From positions 13,589,373-13,653,372 of the forward strand of contig NC_036443.1 of the NCBI RefSeq assembly GCF_002775205.1: a stretch of 64,000 bases of DNA. The letters are read 5' to 3'. Positions 39,241-52,900 of the stretch are shown piece by piece. The translations under genes and the position numbers were made by a program. Positions within the stretch are counted from its first letter, which is position 1; every line of letters begins with the position of its first letter. Source of the DNA: Xiphophorus maculatus (taxonomy: Eukaryota > Chordata > Actinopteri > Cyprinodontiformes > Poeciliidae). Below the pieces are notes generated by a model, which searched no databases, was not told the origin of the DNA, and saw nothing but the letters and a program-made list of their open reading frames with translations.

Positions 39241-40656
39241 TTATATCTCTGGCACAGTCTTGCAGCAGTTCTCTGACACACAAAGCTCATTGTTCAGCTC
39301 TTGCTGCTGTATGAACTCTGCGGTTTCCTCTAGGATCTGCCCTGGGATGGGGAAGTCAGCTGGCGTGTTCTGCTCAACAGCTGATTCTTGAAGACCTTCA
39401 GTTCCTGCCTCCTCCGGGCTCGCTCTGCTGTGAGAGTTGCAGGGCTCCAGATTGCATCCAGTGCCCTGGAGGAACTGTAAAAAGTTCTCCTCAATGGAGG
39501 CTTCGCGGCTTGGCAGCTGCTCCCCCTCGACGGGCCCGGCCCTCTTGAAGATGCAAGCCAGGTGGCGGCCCAGCTCCTCTCGAATCTGACGGTTCAGGCA
39601 GCCGTAGAAAAAGGGGTTGGAGGTGAAGCAGAAGTAGCCGATCCATGTGACCAAGTCCTCCAGTTGGGTCAGTGAGGCCGGCGCGGTGGAAATGACAGCC
39701 GAGTAGAGGTGAAAGGAGAAATATGGCAGCCAGCAGCAGAAGAACTGACCACCGACTGCCACCAAAACTGCTGCGGCCTTCCCACCACTGAAGGTCCTTT
39801 GAGGAGTTGTACGTGCTCCGGTGCCTCCAAGGCTTGCTGCCATGGTGGAGTGGCTGCTGACAGAGTCAGAGCGTTGTCTTGATGTGTCCACCCAGGTGGG
39901 GTTGGGACCATGGTGCATGGATGCTACTCGGGCCACCTTAAACATATTGCAGTAGACCACCAAAATGATCAGCATGGGGCACAGAAAATAGATTACAGTA
40001 AAGAAAACCATGAAAACAAGACGTGTGGTCCTGCCTCCTGTCCAGTGGAGGGAGCAGTGTCTCTTACTGGGAAGGAGGACTTCAGGAGTCCCCACAGTTG
40101 GGGAATCCTGAAACAGATATCCTAGCAGGGGCAATATCGACATGACGAGAGCTTTAATCCAGATCCCAACTAGCACCGCTACCACCACCCCGACCGTCAT
40201 CTTCACCTCATGACGCATGGGATAGACGATGTAGTAGTACCGCTCCACGTTGATGGCACAGATGGTGAGGATGGCAGCGCTCACTAGACACACACTCAGG
40301 CAGAGGTAGCTTCGACATAGGACCTCATCCTCCAGGATCCGGTCTGACAGCATCCCCAGCGGCATCACCAGCAGCGCCGCCAGCAGATCCACCAGACAGA
40401 GGTGGAACACAAAGGCAAACTTCCTCAGCTGTGGCGTTTTAGTGATGACAATCATTACAGCCAAGTTCCCCACCACCGCCAGGACGTCCATGACGAGCAT
40501 AGCACACAGCCCCAAGATCTGATTCAGATCTATCCCATTATCGGTAGTTCCGATTTGTCTGGTTATGTTGGAGACATTTGGCCGAAAAGAGTTTTGGAAT
40601 GTGGAGGCGGCAGACGCGTTGTTCCAGGAGGGCCGTGGTCTAATGGTATGCTCCAT
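39241..40656 (-). CDS. gpr61: Orphan biogenic-amine-type receptor GPR61
   Basis: Single-exon class A GPCR of 471 aa (human about 451). The N-terminus has N-glycosylation sequons at about Asn13, Asn27 and Asn30. Seven membrane segments follow: TM1 47-71 with GN, TM2 81-103 with the conserved Asp90, TM3 114-136 ending in ERY (138-140) instead of DRY, a Cys114-Cys201 disulphide pair, TM5 212-236, TM6 with CWLP (308-311), and TM7 with NPFFY (347-351). The Ser-rich third loop and the conserved tail block PSREASIEENFLQFLQGTG match GPR61. The mammalian protein is brain-enriched and constitutively active through Gs. The gene is in the same orientation as gnai3, as in human. The start at 40656 gives the usual short N-terminus. 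The frame is intact. Confidence 0.93.
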   Translation of the reverse strand: MEHTIRPRPSWNNASAASTFQNSFRPNVSNITRQIGTTDNGIDLNQILGLCAMLVMDVLAVVGNLAVMIVITKTPQLRKFAFVFHLCLVDLLAALLVMPLGMLSDRILEDEVLCRSYLCLSVCLVSAAILTICAINVERYYYIVYPMRHEVKMTVGVVVAVLVGIWIKALVMSILPLLGYLFQDSPTVGTPEVLLPSKRHCSLHWTGGRTTRLVFMVFFTVIYFLCPMLIILVVYCNMFKVARVASMHHGPNPTWVDTSRQRSDSVSSHSTMAASLGGTGARTTPQRTFSGGKAAAVLVAVGGQFFCCWLPYFSFHLYSAVISTAPASLTQLEDLVTWIGYFCFTSNPFFYGCLNRQIREELGRHLACIFKRAGPVEGEQLPSREASIEENFLQFLQGTGCNLEPCNSHSRASPEEAGTEGLQESAVEQNTPADFPIPGQILEETAEFIQQQELNNELCVSENCCKTVPEI

Positions 40657-40882
40657 GAGAGGATGGAATGAAGAGGAGGGAGACTGCTGAATTTCATGGG
40701 TCCATCACCCATCCTCCTCTGTCAAAGGGGGGATCTGAGAAGTTCAGCCTTTGGTGTTGGTCATAGTAACCAGTGAGGATTTGAGTTTGGAGGTTGGCAG
40801 ATGATGATTCAAGTCTTCACCTTGACGTAGATGATCTTGTAAATGAAGGAGTCCTGTCTTGACTATCCCTCTCAGCAAAGAC
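40657..40882 (-). other. gpr61: gpr61 5' UTR with probable splice acceptor
   Basis: On the minus strand a strong acceptor (CTTTTTCTTTCAG) precedes 40882, so the coding exon probably starts there with a 226-nt leader. One or more non-coding exons would lie upstream. I could not choose that exon with confidence. Confidence 0.5.
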
Positions 40883-42057
40883 CTGAAAGAAAAAGAGTCA
40901 CTAAGTCATTTACTTCTTCACATGGACTTTATAGACTTGAAATGAATCTGTCTTTTGGGGAGTGTGCTTCAATGAATGATGTCAGACACTGAAACTGGTT
41001 GTGTATCAAGTTTGTAAGATGTGCAATAATTATTATTATTATGCACAAATCCTTCCAGCATCAAACTCCAACTCTTTCATTCTTATGTAACATTCAGTGC
41101 AGAAGTGCAAAAACATTGATAAGATGTCACAGAGTTAATCATTTCGAAGCTTTAAGTTGTGAAAAGTAGTTTTTTTTATTCCTCTAAATGCATTGCCCTG
41201 TGTTGGCCCAAACCTTTTCTGTCTCTTAAAAGTTATTCATCTCGATGCCGGCTGCACTTATTTACAGACAAGGCCATGATTTATTGGCTATTTTGACATC
41301 TGCATCCTCAGATGTGTGTTTTCAAGGCAGCAAGCCCCCAGGGAGAAGCTAAAAGCAAAGGGTTGAACCATATGTCCGCATTAAGAGAGCGGAGAAGAAA
41401 TTATGGACGTCCAAATAAACTGCAAAACTCAGCATTGCAGAGCTCCCTGCTGTCTTAAGTGATGTGAGGAGGAGATCGATGAGCGCTTTTCAGATCGCAA
41501 AAATCCTGACATGTCTTCCTGCCATTAGGAAAACGCCAGAAAACCTTACAGAGATTTCTCTTATGAAATCAAATAGGATTCATGCGTATGGTGGTGGGTC
41601 ACCCTCAGCAGATTGTTTCAGTGTTTGCCAGTCGAGTAGGCAGTGTTTACCGTGACAACCTCACCTGGACACAACCCCACGCAGTGTTAAAGCTCAGGAA
41701 TGAGCACCAAAGCTTTGGTACATTTCCATATGCTGCTCACCTGCAGGTGCAAGTTTTCCACTTCATAGGTGTCACAGGCCTCGTCCCCTGCAGGTCTACT
41801 TTCCTGCCCACGTATACACACAACAGGCGCAGCCATCACCTGACAGGTGCAGGCGTAAGACAGTGGGTGGTCTTTTCTTAACAGGTCAAGGGGATCGAGT
41901 CACTTATTTAAACTTCCTATGATGGAGAAGCAACTGTGGATTATTACTTTAAAGTGGGTGGGAGCTGAGGTATATCAAGGTCTTGGAAAGTTGCACGTTG
42001 AAAACTTAAATTTTCCATCTCATCATTACTACTGTTTAAAGAGATGTTAGCGAAAAT

Positions 42058-42165
42058 AGAATAGAATAGAATTACTTTATTCATCCCAGCAGGGAAATTA
42101 TTTTGCAGTCACAGCAGCATAGAGACAAGACACACAACAGCCACCACTGAGTAGCAATTGTAGAC
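42058..42165 (-). repeat. LINE 3' tail with (AATAG)n end
   Basis: 'aatagaatagaatagaat' followed by 'tactttattcatcccagcag' is the reversed 3' end of a fish LINE with its short tandem terminal repeat. Confidence 0.6.
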
Positions 42166-43784
42166 AAAAAAAACCCCAAAGTGAATGCAGTTTTATTAGA
42201 TTGTACAGACCATATCGTGAAGTATGGCTGTCTCTCCACCACCTGGTGCTTCAACTAGTTGAAAAAAGGCCTCTGTGCTTTTTTTCCTTGGAGACAACAA
42301 CGACAAATTGGGTTGTTCTGATAAATTACCAATTGAAAAGTAACCAGTTTCCACCACAGAAAGTCCTGGGGTGGAAGCTCCACTACAAAACCCAACTACA
42401 GAAGTGACTGCAGTCTGGCTACCACAGCAGATAGCCTAACTAGCTAACCCTCTAATATAAGCTTTCTTTAGTCCCAGCGTTACTCCATAAAAAGGAAAAT
42501 GGCAAAGAGATCCTGTGCTTTTGCTTAATGCTGTGCATAAAATCAAAATAACTGTAAATAAGTGTTACAAAAAACCTCATTATAACTCATAAAATTAATA
42601 TATCATAATATATTAGCAGTGATAGGGAATGTTATCACTTTTTTGTAAGTAAAAGCAATTTGATCCTGTTTTATTTTTTTTTTGTTAGTAATTTTAAATT
42701 GTGAGCATTTTACTAAAGGTTTCCAGACCATGAAAATCTGAGACTGTTCCATTCATACTTACATAAAAGCCGAACATTATCATCACTTTGTTGTACAGAG
42801 AAGCAGTCCAGTTTATAAAAAGCTCTCATTGAGCTAAGTGTCATCTGAAAAGCTCAGGAATTTTTAAATGATCCATTTTATGAGATACAAACCACACAAA
42901 TAGAACTATTTATTGTGGGAAGGAAACATTTAGCACACTTAATGCAATCAAATCAGAAACAGCAGTGCAATTTCAGTTCAAATTTGGACTCACACTCGAA
43001 AAAAATTCATACAAAGCTACAATCCAAGGCTGTGCTGAGTCCCTCGGACTGCTGACTTGGAAACATATGACCCTATCATATGCACATGACACTGTTTGCT
43101 GCAAGCAGAAAAAAAGTAGGCTGTTGTTCAGCCGAACCTCTCGCTTCGCGTCTTTCTGACTTTCCTGCAGCGACGCACGAGCAGCAGTAGTGACACGGTG
43201 TGGAAAACGAGGTGTTTGTGTCTGTAGTTTGTTGTTTTGCATGAAGAAGCAGAGATGTGGTGGAACATCCTCCTGCCTCATGAGTCATTCTTTCTACCTT
43301 CAACCCACCTTCTCGCTCCGCTGAGGGGGGCAGCTGTGGCTGGAGATGTGTGTGTGTGATGAATAGTTAGTGACATACCTGAGTCTGCAGAGGGCTGCTT
43401 CCTCCTGTGAAGGTTCCCAGTCTGCTGAGGCACTGCTGACCTGTTTTGCTTTCTCACCCACACACACAGCAAACACTGATACACACCACGTCACAGGGAG
43501 GGAAGAAGGGAGAGGAGGAAAGGAGCAAGGAGGAAGAGGAGGGGGAGGATGAGAGTCCTGAGTCTCCTCCTCACCTGGGCCGTTTCAATTTGCCATGCCT
43601 CAGACCGGTCGCATGCTTTCATGTCATTCAGTCACACACACACACGCCCACACACACCCACCCTCTCAGTTTTATCTTTGCCTCTCTGAACATCAAGGTG
43701 ATCCAGAGGCAAGAACAGGAGCAGGAATTAATGATGCCCAAATGGGTGGACATACTCCCCCCACCTCACACACTTTCACACACA

Positions 43785-43785
<1 letters not shown>

Positions 43786-43847
<62 letters not shown>
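43786..43847. repeat. (CA)n microsatellite
   Basis: About 30 CA dinucleotides with one TA interruption. A looser CA-rich stretch lies at 43628-43665 and another just before at 43765-43785. Confidence 0.95.
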
Positions 43848-44159
43848 GGAGACTCTTGGTGTCGTCCAGAGCGACTGCAGAGCTCTGCAGGCGGCGGTGG
43901 GCAGGCAGGTTCCCTCGTTCTCCACTGGGTCTTAGTGCCTCTGCACACAGAAAGACATTTCCCTACTTTTCACTCCTTCTGGTCACCGTACCACAGGTCA
44001 ATCCAGATCCTGGTAACAGCCACCCTGAGGAACCGTGTTTATTTTTTTACATTCATCACCAATTATTGATATGAGGAGACATCTTACTCTTCAAGAGTTT
44101 CTGCAATTTCCCAGTGATTGTTGTATATATTCAGGTGACAAACCAACCTGGTCCCCTGT

Positions 44160-44290
44160 TGAACCTACAGTCATATTCAAGAAATCAGATTATTTATGAA
44201 AAGTTCATTTATTTCACTAACTCAATTTACTAACTACAATACGTGATGCAGATTAATTACACAAAGATTTATATTTTCAAGCCTCATTTT
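44160..44290. repeat. Dispersed repeat arm, relative of 15655-15800
   Basis: 'tatttcactaactcaattta' and 'acgtgatgcagattaattac' parallel the segment at 15.7 kb. Class unknown. Confidence 0.4.
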
Positions 44291-46224
44291 CAGTTACCTG
44301 TCATGATTTTCCACTTCCGGGTAATGAAATGATTAATTATGAAATTATTAGAGATTATAATGTTACTCCAGACTAATAAATAAACATTTTAATACCGAGA
44401 CGTGGGGTTAATAAAATGGAATTAAAACGTGGCAGGATCCTGTACTTGTTTTTTTAATTTTTATTTTATTTGTTACTCTTAACATCTTAAACAGTTTCTT
44501 AATTTGTGTTCTGCAAATGTTTGTTTCTGCCTCCATTGATCTTATCTAGATTATTCTTGTCTATTTACAGTTGTATACAGTAAATACGCAAAATCAAAGA
44601 ATCTGTAAGAGGCATCTGTCATGGCGCACATAAGGGATTTATGATGGTGTGTTTTGAGCACTTTTTTGCTTCTGTTTTTGATGCAAAATGGTTGCTGTTG
44701 TGTCTGTCAGCTCCTTTCATCCATTTATGTTACTGTACTTTACTGTCAGGCTGTGAAATGAGGATTTACATGGCTGGGATTTTCTGTCACGGCTTGTCTT
44801 CACGCTGAGTGCTTCCTGATGGATTGATTCATCACTTGACACGGAGCTTCATAAACCCAGATGAGTTTGTCATTACTTTTTTTCCTCCAATAAATCAATT
44901 GGTCATTTAAAAGCATATTAATTTATTGATCCAATTACTGCCTTGTTTGTCTCCTGAAGGTTTCCCTGTTAAGGGCCTTTGGGCGCTAAAAAACTAGCCT
45001 CGGATTATGATAGGAAGAAAAACAGTACTGGGTTTTGTACGCTCACTGAGTTTAGCTTCTTAATGTTAGAAGAAACTGAAGTGCTTAAGTCGATTTTTAC
45101 AAATAACAAGTCCGTTGTATGTTAATCTGAGGTATTTTCAAGCTGGGACGTGAGCACAGCGGCCTCTTTGTGTGTGTTGATGTGTGCGTGCGCATCCTGT
45201 GACCGCGCTGGTGTCCGAGGTGTTGAATCATGACGGAAATAGCAGATCCTTGGTCATGCCAGGAGCACCAATCACAAGGGAGGGAAACACAATGGTCTCC
45301 ATAGCAACACCAACTTTAGCTTCCCCGTGTGGCCCCTGCTCCCCACCGCAGCGTGAACCTCAGGGCAAACGGCCTCACTACCCAGCATGCATCAGCAGCC
45401 ACTTGTGCAGGCGTTCATTGAGTCTTCTGACTGTGTTGTGTCTGTGTTTGTCCTGTTCCCTGTGCTTAACTAAACACAGGTGGGCTGATTAAAGTTCAAT
45501 TACTGCTACTGATCTCATGTGGCTGCACCGCCACTAGCTCAGATGCTGCCAGTAGGGGGAGCTCTCACATTTAACAAGTCATATCTGGAAATCCATGAAA
45601 ATGTTTTATCATCTTTGCTTCACAGAAGCAATGATTTGATTCATGCTTGTAGAGCGGACATTTCATTGGCTATAACCTGCCTCAATGCATGCTTAGTCAT
45701 GTCACCATCATGCAAGTTTTACAAATTTTATTATTTCTATTCGGCTTTTCATGATGCTGGAAAATAAGTGTCATCCGTAGTCAAGGTGAATTCCTTTGAG
45801 ATGCAAAAGGAGAAATAAGAATGATGCAGTTCCTTCAGTCTCTATCTGAGTGTATTTAGGCCAGCTTACGACTCGGCTTACGTCACACACATTAAATTGT
45901 TCTGCAAAGTCCTTTTGCTTCAGTTTAAACAAAGCTGGATGACTTTAGAAAGGCTTCATTTTCTCCCTTGAGTGAAAACCAACCCTGAGGGTTCATTCAT
46001 TTTAAAACTAAACTGATGGGAATGAAAAATTATTTAAAATGGTATTTTTTTTAAAAGACCTTTCTCTGATTATATTTGTATTCTTTCTTTATGTTGAATC
46101 TAAGAACCAGAAAACCCATCCTAGTAAATGAGGGAGGTTGCACTTTCAGAACACAGTGTTAGAAGAAACATTTTCAGAACAACTCTGTGCATCATGCTGT
46201 TTTTAAAAATTCAAGCCACAGTCC

Positions 46225-46990
46225 GTACAGAATAATAGCACCTAGTGACAGTATTCACTATGTTTTTCCACATTTTGTTCCCTTTCAACTACATACTTCA
46301 ATGTGTGTTATTGTGATTTTATGTGACTGACCAACACCAATAGCTCACATTCAAGAGGTAGACGGAAAATGATACACAACTTTTAAATTATTAGCAAATC
46401 CAAGTCTGAAAAGGCCTCAGGAAGAACATTAATGAATTAGGCGCAGCTTCATAAACCCATTCTTTTCTTTACAATTAAACATTTCTCCTATCGACTCTGA
46501 CCTGGTTTGCTGTTCCTCTCCGAGAAAGAGTCAAGATTTGTAAACTGATTTTCCCACCTGAGCTGGGATTACTGCAGCCCCTCCAGAGTTGCTTCTCTGA
46601 CAAAAGCTTTCCTTGGTGCGCCCACAGCTTTACCATACTCTTATCATTTGCGGGATGTTCTAACACAGGGTTATTGTTTATTAACCCTGCCCTGCATTAA
46701 GGTTTCCCACAGCTTTATGCCTGACCTGTCTGCTCTGACCCTCGGTTCTCATGATGCTGCTTGTTCACTAATGTTCTCTAGCTGTATTTACACTGAGATG
46801 AGATCGACCTTATTTACAAGTAATGTGATATATGCAGGCTTTTGGTTTCACTGGACTCTAGTCAAGAAAATCATTGTAAAGGAGGCTGACTGTTAACGCT
46901 TTACTGGCGAAACATTTTGAAAGAAATCACCTGTTTTTGTGCATAAAATCCCAACATGGTGAAAACTTCAAATTACGCTATAAACATAGC
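46225..46990 (-). mobile_element. Degenerate Tc1-like transposon
   Basis: Reads in the reversed Tc1 order: 'tcccacctgagctgggatta', 'cccctccagagttgcttctc', 'gcctgacctgtctgctctga', 'ttctcatgatgctgcttgtt', flanked by 'attgtgattttatgtgactg'-type arms. Same subfamily as at 10.9 kb. No open frame is left. Confidence 0.7.
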
Positions 46991-49900
46991 AGCAGGGATT
47001 GAAGGTTTTTTGGTTGTGCTTAATGTCTCACCATTTGTTTGAATATTTGTCTCCAAATACTGATTGACACGCTTCACTCACTCAGAATAGTCAGAAAATC
47101 AAACCCCAATGTAATATCTTCATCACTGCTTTAAGGACACTCAGTCTTTAAAGCAGTATTCAAAAATACTTCATTTGTTTGGTGGAATAGTATCAGATAC
47201 AGCAGAAAAAACAGAAAGTTGTTTGATGAATTTCCTAAACAGATAGTCCGGATACAACGCGAAAGCTTGCTGGGAGCTCTTGGACAACCTGTTCTGCGTA
47301 AACAGCCAGGAAATATGCTGTCCAGCAACAGTAGCGGTCTTGTGCTGCTTCATTTCCCAGAGTCAGGCGCTGCTGTCCAAGTAGACACAATTAGCACTCT
47401 CTGCTGAGTCCAGGTTGGCGCTGACATCCTGCACGCTCTGAGTCACTGATGAGTACCAATGTCCAACACCGCCGTCTGCCCAGGGAGGCAGAATAACACA
47501 GAAGTAAGAAGGAAAAAAGTCTACATTAAAAAACACTAAGATTATATCTATTTTAATTGACCATTCATTGTTAGAGTAGTTTGAGATTAGCCATGTTTCT
47601 TTTGTTTACTAAACAATTGAGGACACTATATTTAGTAATCAGATGCTCTTCTTCAACTCCTGTGCAGGGATGTTTGTGACTCTCTGACGGTGAGTGATGT
47701 GCCACAATTTCACTGATTCATCTGTTAATTTATAAAAACATAAATTACATACAAAAGTTTTCCTCTTAAGAAGTAAAATATCCTCGGATACTTCTGACTT
47801 AGATGTGATGATGTCCATGAAGAGAACAATTTGATTATTGATGGCATTTTTGTGGAGGAGCAGAGAGAGGAGCGGTTTTTGATTGAGTCATAAGTGGCCT
47901 TCAGGTGATTTTACGTAACTATAAAGACAACATTCCTGAGTTAAAAGGAATCATTACTTGGAATTGCACAGAGGAAGAAACAGCACAAAACATTAAATGG
48001 TGCAAAAACATTCACAGTTTGCTTTTTGTGTACTGCTTCGAAGATGTGTGGTTTGGTTGAATTTCTTCTTATTTTATCTAAATCATCTTATCTCTGTAAC
48101 ATCTCATCTTCACCATTTTTGACACAAAACATTTTCAGTGAAGTAATCCAGCAGAAAAGGAGTAAGACTTTTTTCCCCCCCAACTTCCATATCAAAATGC
48201 AGGGGGAGAAAAAAAAAATCCCATAAGCGGTTTTATGTTTCTTGGATCAGATAATCCGTAATCCCATGGCACTGGAGGTCTGAAGATCAGAGAATAGTGC
48301 AACTATCTATTTACACTGTGACACTGTTCTGGCTAAATCAGCTCATTTACACTAGTTTAAAAAATAATGTCACACTTTTAAACAGTAAAATAATTGGTCA
48401 AAGTCAGTAGATTTAGTTCATATGACCAAAAACTAAATTGGCTGATGAGGTCGTTTTTTAGAAACCTGTCTGAGCAGACAGGCAAGCAGCCTGCTGAAGA
48501 TATTGGCTGCATTATCTGGTGGAGATAATGGAGCCGATATCTGCATTATTGGCAATAATAATGCCATAATAATGCACTGCCACCAGCACATCATATATTT
48601 TCAGTCGCTGCAGCTGCTAGGTCCAGGTAGTAGGACTAGGACTAGGTTTATTTTAGATGCATTATTTCCCACCCATGCTCACAATGCAATGTCTGAATTC
48701 AAATTGTCAGTAAATCAAAAGTTGAAAATACTTCCACATCATGATCAAGTCTAGACTTTGCAGATTTGACCTGCACACGTCGGGGAGGGCTCTGCTTGGA
48801 ACATTGGTAGTTTAATGATTCAAAAAGTCTATAAGAAATAAATAAATCTACTGAATGGAGCTTTATTTTTGCTGATTTTAAAAATTGAAAACTCCAGGGT
48901 TGTTTATTGGTTTTGGTCACTTGTGGAAGAATAGAGTGTCTTATATAATCTTTTTTAACCATCTTGTACCTCTACATTTATTTATTTATTTTGTTTATTT
49001 TAATTTTTTAGTTTTTTTTACAATAGGAATTCAGACATTTGACACCTAAGTAGATGTGACAGTTCATGCTTAGGTGTTACAAAGTCTTTGCTAACTATTT
49101 TGACTGCAGTGTGACTTACCTTAGCCCATATTTATATTTAAACAAAATGGGTAAATCTGTAAATTATTTTTATTTTCCTCTAAAGGCACTCTAATCTGCT
49201 ACAGACCTATCCCTAGTAATCTTGTTTTATGCAACATTCTTGAAAAAAAATGTTGCTAATTAGTCATTTGAGCTTGTACATCGTAATCAACGACTTCCAG
49301 TCAGGTTTCATTAGCACAGAAAACCTCTTTTCATTCTCTCACAGCCTGGGTTTGTTTCTATATTTATCGCATTAAAGGTCAGAGCTGCATTTAAAACAGT
49401 CAACGAAAATATTAAAAAGTACTTTTGAAAACATATGTGAACATATGTATTTGAAGAGAGATTGAGTTCATGTGTATTATTAATCTTGTCTATATTGTAG
49501 AGTTTCAATTATTTAAAAAGTAAAAAAAATCTAATAAATTGCTCTATACTCTATAGTTATTTTTTTTTCCAAGTGCCCTGTTTTGGCATTTTGGGAATAC
49601 GGTAAGGAGAAGATGGATGCCTCCTTGTATAATTTTGCTACCTGGAGTTGCAACGTCGAAGCCTTTTGAAATCTACAACAGAGGTGGTGTGTCAATGAAG
49701 CACAAGAACTGTAGCCTCTGGCCAAAGTGGCTCATGAAGGGACGCGGTACAGCAACCCAGCTCCTCTGCTGCATCCTCATGAGCATGCTAATCCCAGAAC
49801 CTGGGAACGGCCAGATATCTGTGCAAGACCCTACTGCTAGACCGCCCGGCACTGATTCGTTTTTGTATCTCCAAGTTTGTTTGTCCCAGATTCGCCTTGT

Positions 49901-52900
49901 TTGCTCGAGTCGCCAGTTTCCATGTCACATCACGTAAATTTGGTCTGTTCTGGTTTAATTAAAGTCTCCTGGCTACATTTGGCTCATCCACAATCATAAT
50001 TCACAATGAATCCCACACCAAGATTGCAATAAACAAGGCTTGACTTAATAACGTTTTTTGTTTTTTTTTGGTAAAAACAAATCTCCATTTCAATTTGTCT
50101 GTAGTAACACAATTCCCCTGCTTGTCGTTTTTATTTTAGACGAAAACAAAATAATAGACTGTTGAAAGTGACGTGCAGCAAACTGTTAAATGCAGTTAGT
50201 TCAGAAGCGACTAATATGCTACGCATTATTGATGAAATAAAGAGTCGTGTGTTGGGTGTAAATACCACAATCCCACTCTTCACAATCCATTCGCTCTGCC
50301 TTGACAGCTGGTGAATAAACTATTACTAACTGTGCAAATTCACAATAGGTGATAGAAATGGTCATGGAAATCCATATTCATGAGAACATCCCAAATACCA
50401 GAGGTCCGCAAAAGACAAAACAGTGACATGACACGTAGTAGTTTAGTAGTTTGGCAGAGTTTGTCTCCGAGGATATATTAATGGGCCGGGACTCGATGTG
50501 CTGCTCCTGAAAACCATCTCTCACGACTGACTGCAGTCAGAAACAGCGCAGTATAGGTTGATCCCTCATTTTAGTCTTTTTTTCCTCCCCTCTCTCTGCA
50601 GCCTTGCCACGTGTATTCAGTCCCCTCATCTGGGCCAACCAGAGCTGTGTCCTGCAGGCTGGATGTGCAGAGGAGCAAGAGGAGGAGGAGCAGAAGGAGG
50701 GGGGAGATGAGATTGTGAGATCCAAGCAGATGCTGCATGGTTAATAATGCAGGCCAGCTGTCAGCACTTAGATAGGGTGACAAAGTGAAAATCAGCCGAG
50801 CAGCTTTCAATCTGGGCACACACAGGCCTGGCGATACATGAGAAACACAGGAAGATTTCACTGCAGGACCCTATAGACAGATTTATGCGTTTTAACTTAA
50901 AACATGGTCAGGGATCAGTTTTAGTTTTCGCCCACAAACTGGTGCAAAAATAAAGCAGGAATTCCAACATGTATTGCCTTTTTGGTTCACAAAACTGGCT
51001 TAATCATCCGTCCATCAAAGAGTGAAAGTGAATGCTAATATTCATTTAACTCTGTCATCTGAGGACAATCGGTATTTCCTCACAGTGCTAGGCAACAAAA
51101 TACATTATAAATGAGCAAACAATAATCAGCTCACCTGTTTTCTGTTTATGTCTGCAATATGAAAAACAACTCCTGTCTTGCATCATGACAAATCCCTGTC
51201 ACCACATAGAGTGTATTGTATTTTTTAGACAATTAAATCTATAACTACGCCTGCTGTCTTCTTGGTTTTTATTGCTTTTCGTCGGTGTGACTTCTTCCAT
51301 TGTTCTTTTCCTCACAGCTATTGAGTTTAGTTTGATTTAGTCGTGGCAATTCAGTGTAGTTAAAGCAACACTACAGGAACTTTTTTTTTTTTTTTACAAT
51401 TTCATAACTAATGTTTTTAATTTATCAGTTATGTCCCTCTGTGACTCTATCTCTGCTCTATTGAATATTTGGAAAGTAAAATAAGGGGATTAACTCAAAG
51501 CCTTTCAAATGAGATTGTAGCTCTGGAAGAGATTAGAAAACAATGATGTTGTAATGCAGCATTAATGGAGGGGAAGAAAAATATTGTATGCATAAGTGTA
51601 TAAGTTCATCAGGGGTTAGTCATTTCACTGAATAAAAGCACAAATGAAAATAAAAATCTCTTGGTAACACAAATATCTTTGTTTTGACTAAAGCAACAGA
51701 TGGAAAAGAGTTACTTTTAGAAGTTACTTTTGGCTTTATTAACCTGGTGTCACATTCACGCAGTGCAACTCCTCACACCAGTCTCCTGTCGTCAGTCCTT
51801 CATGTCTGCAGAAGAACAAAATAAAATGGTCCCTGTGCAAACGGTAGGAGAAAGGAGTAAGCTAAACTTGCAGCTGCTAAAGGCCTCCAAACCAGCAGGG
51901 GGCTCTCAAGAGTGCTGGAATCGTCACTTAAAATTATTAAAAATGTTTTAACAATTTTGAACTTTTCAAAAAATGTTATCACCATCTTCCAGCATAGCAG
52001 TTTCATTGAGTTATACATCATAAGATGTTAACAGTGGGATCCAAGCAGCACATATTTCAGTGTATTCAGTTAACAAAAGCGGCTTCCCCAGTGGCACAGC
52101 GACATGTGGCAGGAGCAAGGAACCAAACCTGCAGGTTTCTGAGAGCGACTACTCAACCCAAAGGCCCACCATCGTCCCAAACACGGTCATGTCAGATTCA
52201 AACATGAATAATGACATGGAGACACAGCATTAGATCATAGATAAAGCGCCTTAAATCCAGTTCTGTTACATCTCAGATTGACTACATTCAGGATTAATAA
52301 CAGCAGCAAAAAGAGACACAGTTTCATAAAAAAACTGAAATTCACCACAAGCTTGTTCAATTATAGACCAAGGCTGGATAAAAACAGTTCTGTTTAATTA
52401 ACAGAGCAATGCTCCCTCTTGTGATGGTTTGGTTTCGCTGTGTGGAATGTCTGGACTCTGGGAAGTCAGTGACACAGAGCAAATATGACACTGAATATCT
52501 TGGTGGAGGTTGGAGGGTCTCACAAGGAACAGTGAGGTTGGATTTAATAAAACTTAAACAACAGACTGAAGCAAATTGTGAATGTCTAGATTATTCTGAA
52601 GCTTTTATGAGACAAACTGAAAAAAATATCAAAATGGTGGAATTTACAGAGGTGGTGTTTATTAACGGGTCAAAACCCTAAAATATTAATTTGGTTGTTT
52701 ACACAGTGGAAGTCTGTAATTTGAAACTATCACTGATGAAGTGAACACAAAATGTGAGTTGTAGATACGTTTAAAAACGACAACTGGAATGTAATACTGT
52801 GAGTATTTTTTCAAACTAAATTGCTTATTATTCTCTCTCCTCAGAGAGAGAATAATAAAAGATACCAAAAGTTACTAGGAGAAAGCCAAAAATAACTTAG

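Larger units (their letters stand above)
40883..46224. other. Intergenic region upstream of gpr61
   Basis: Contains a LINE tail (42058-42165), CA-rich microsatellites (43620-43847) and a dispersed repeat arm (44160-44290). The GC-richer block 43260-43620 could include a gpr61 promoter or leader exon, but nothing decides it. The longer open frames at 43.4-44.1 kb are driven by CA repeats and are not believed. Confidence 0.5.

Noticed and set aside
43446..44074. Frames of 159-207 residues on the + strand
   Set aside because: They consist largely of Thr-His runs from CA microsatellites, and two overlapping frames are equally open.
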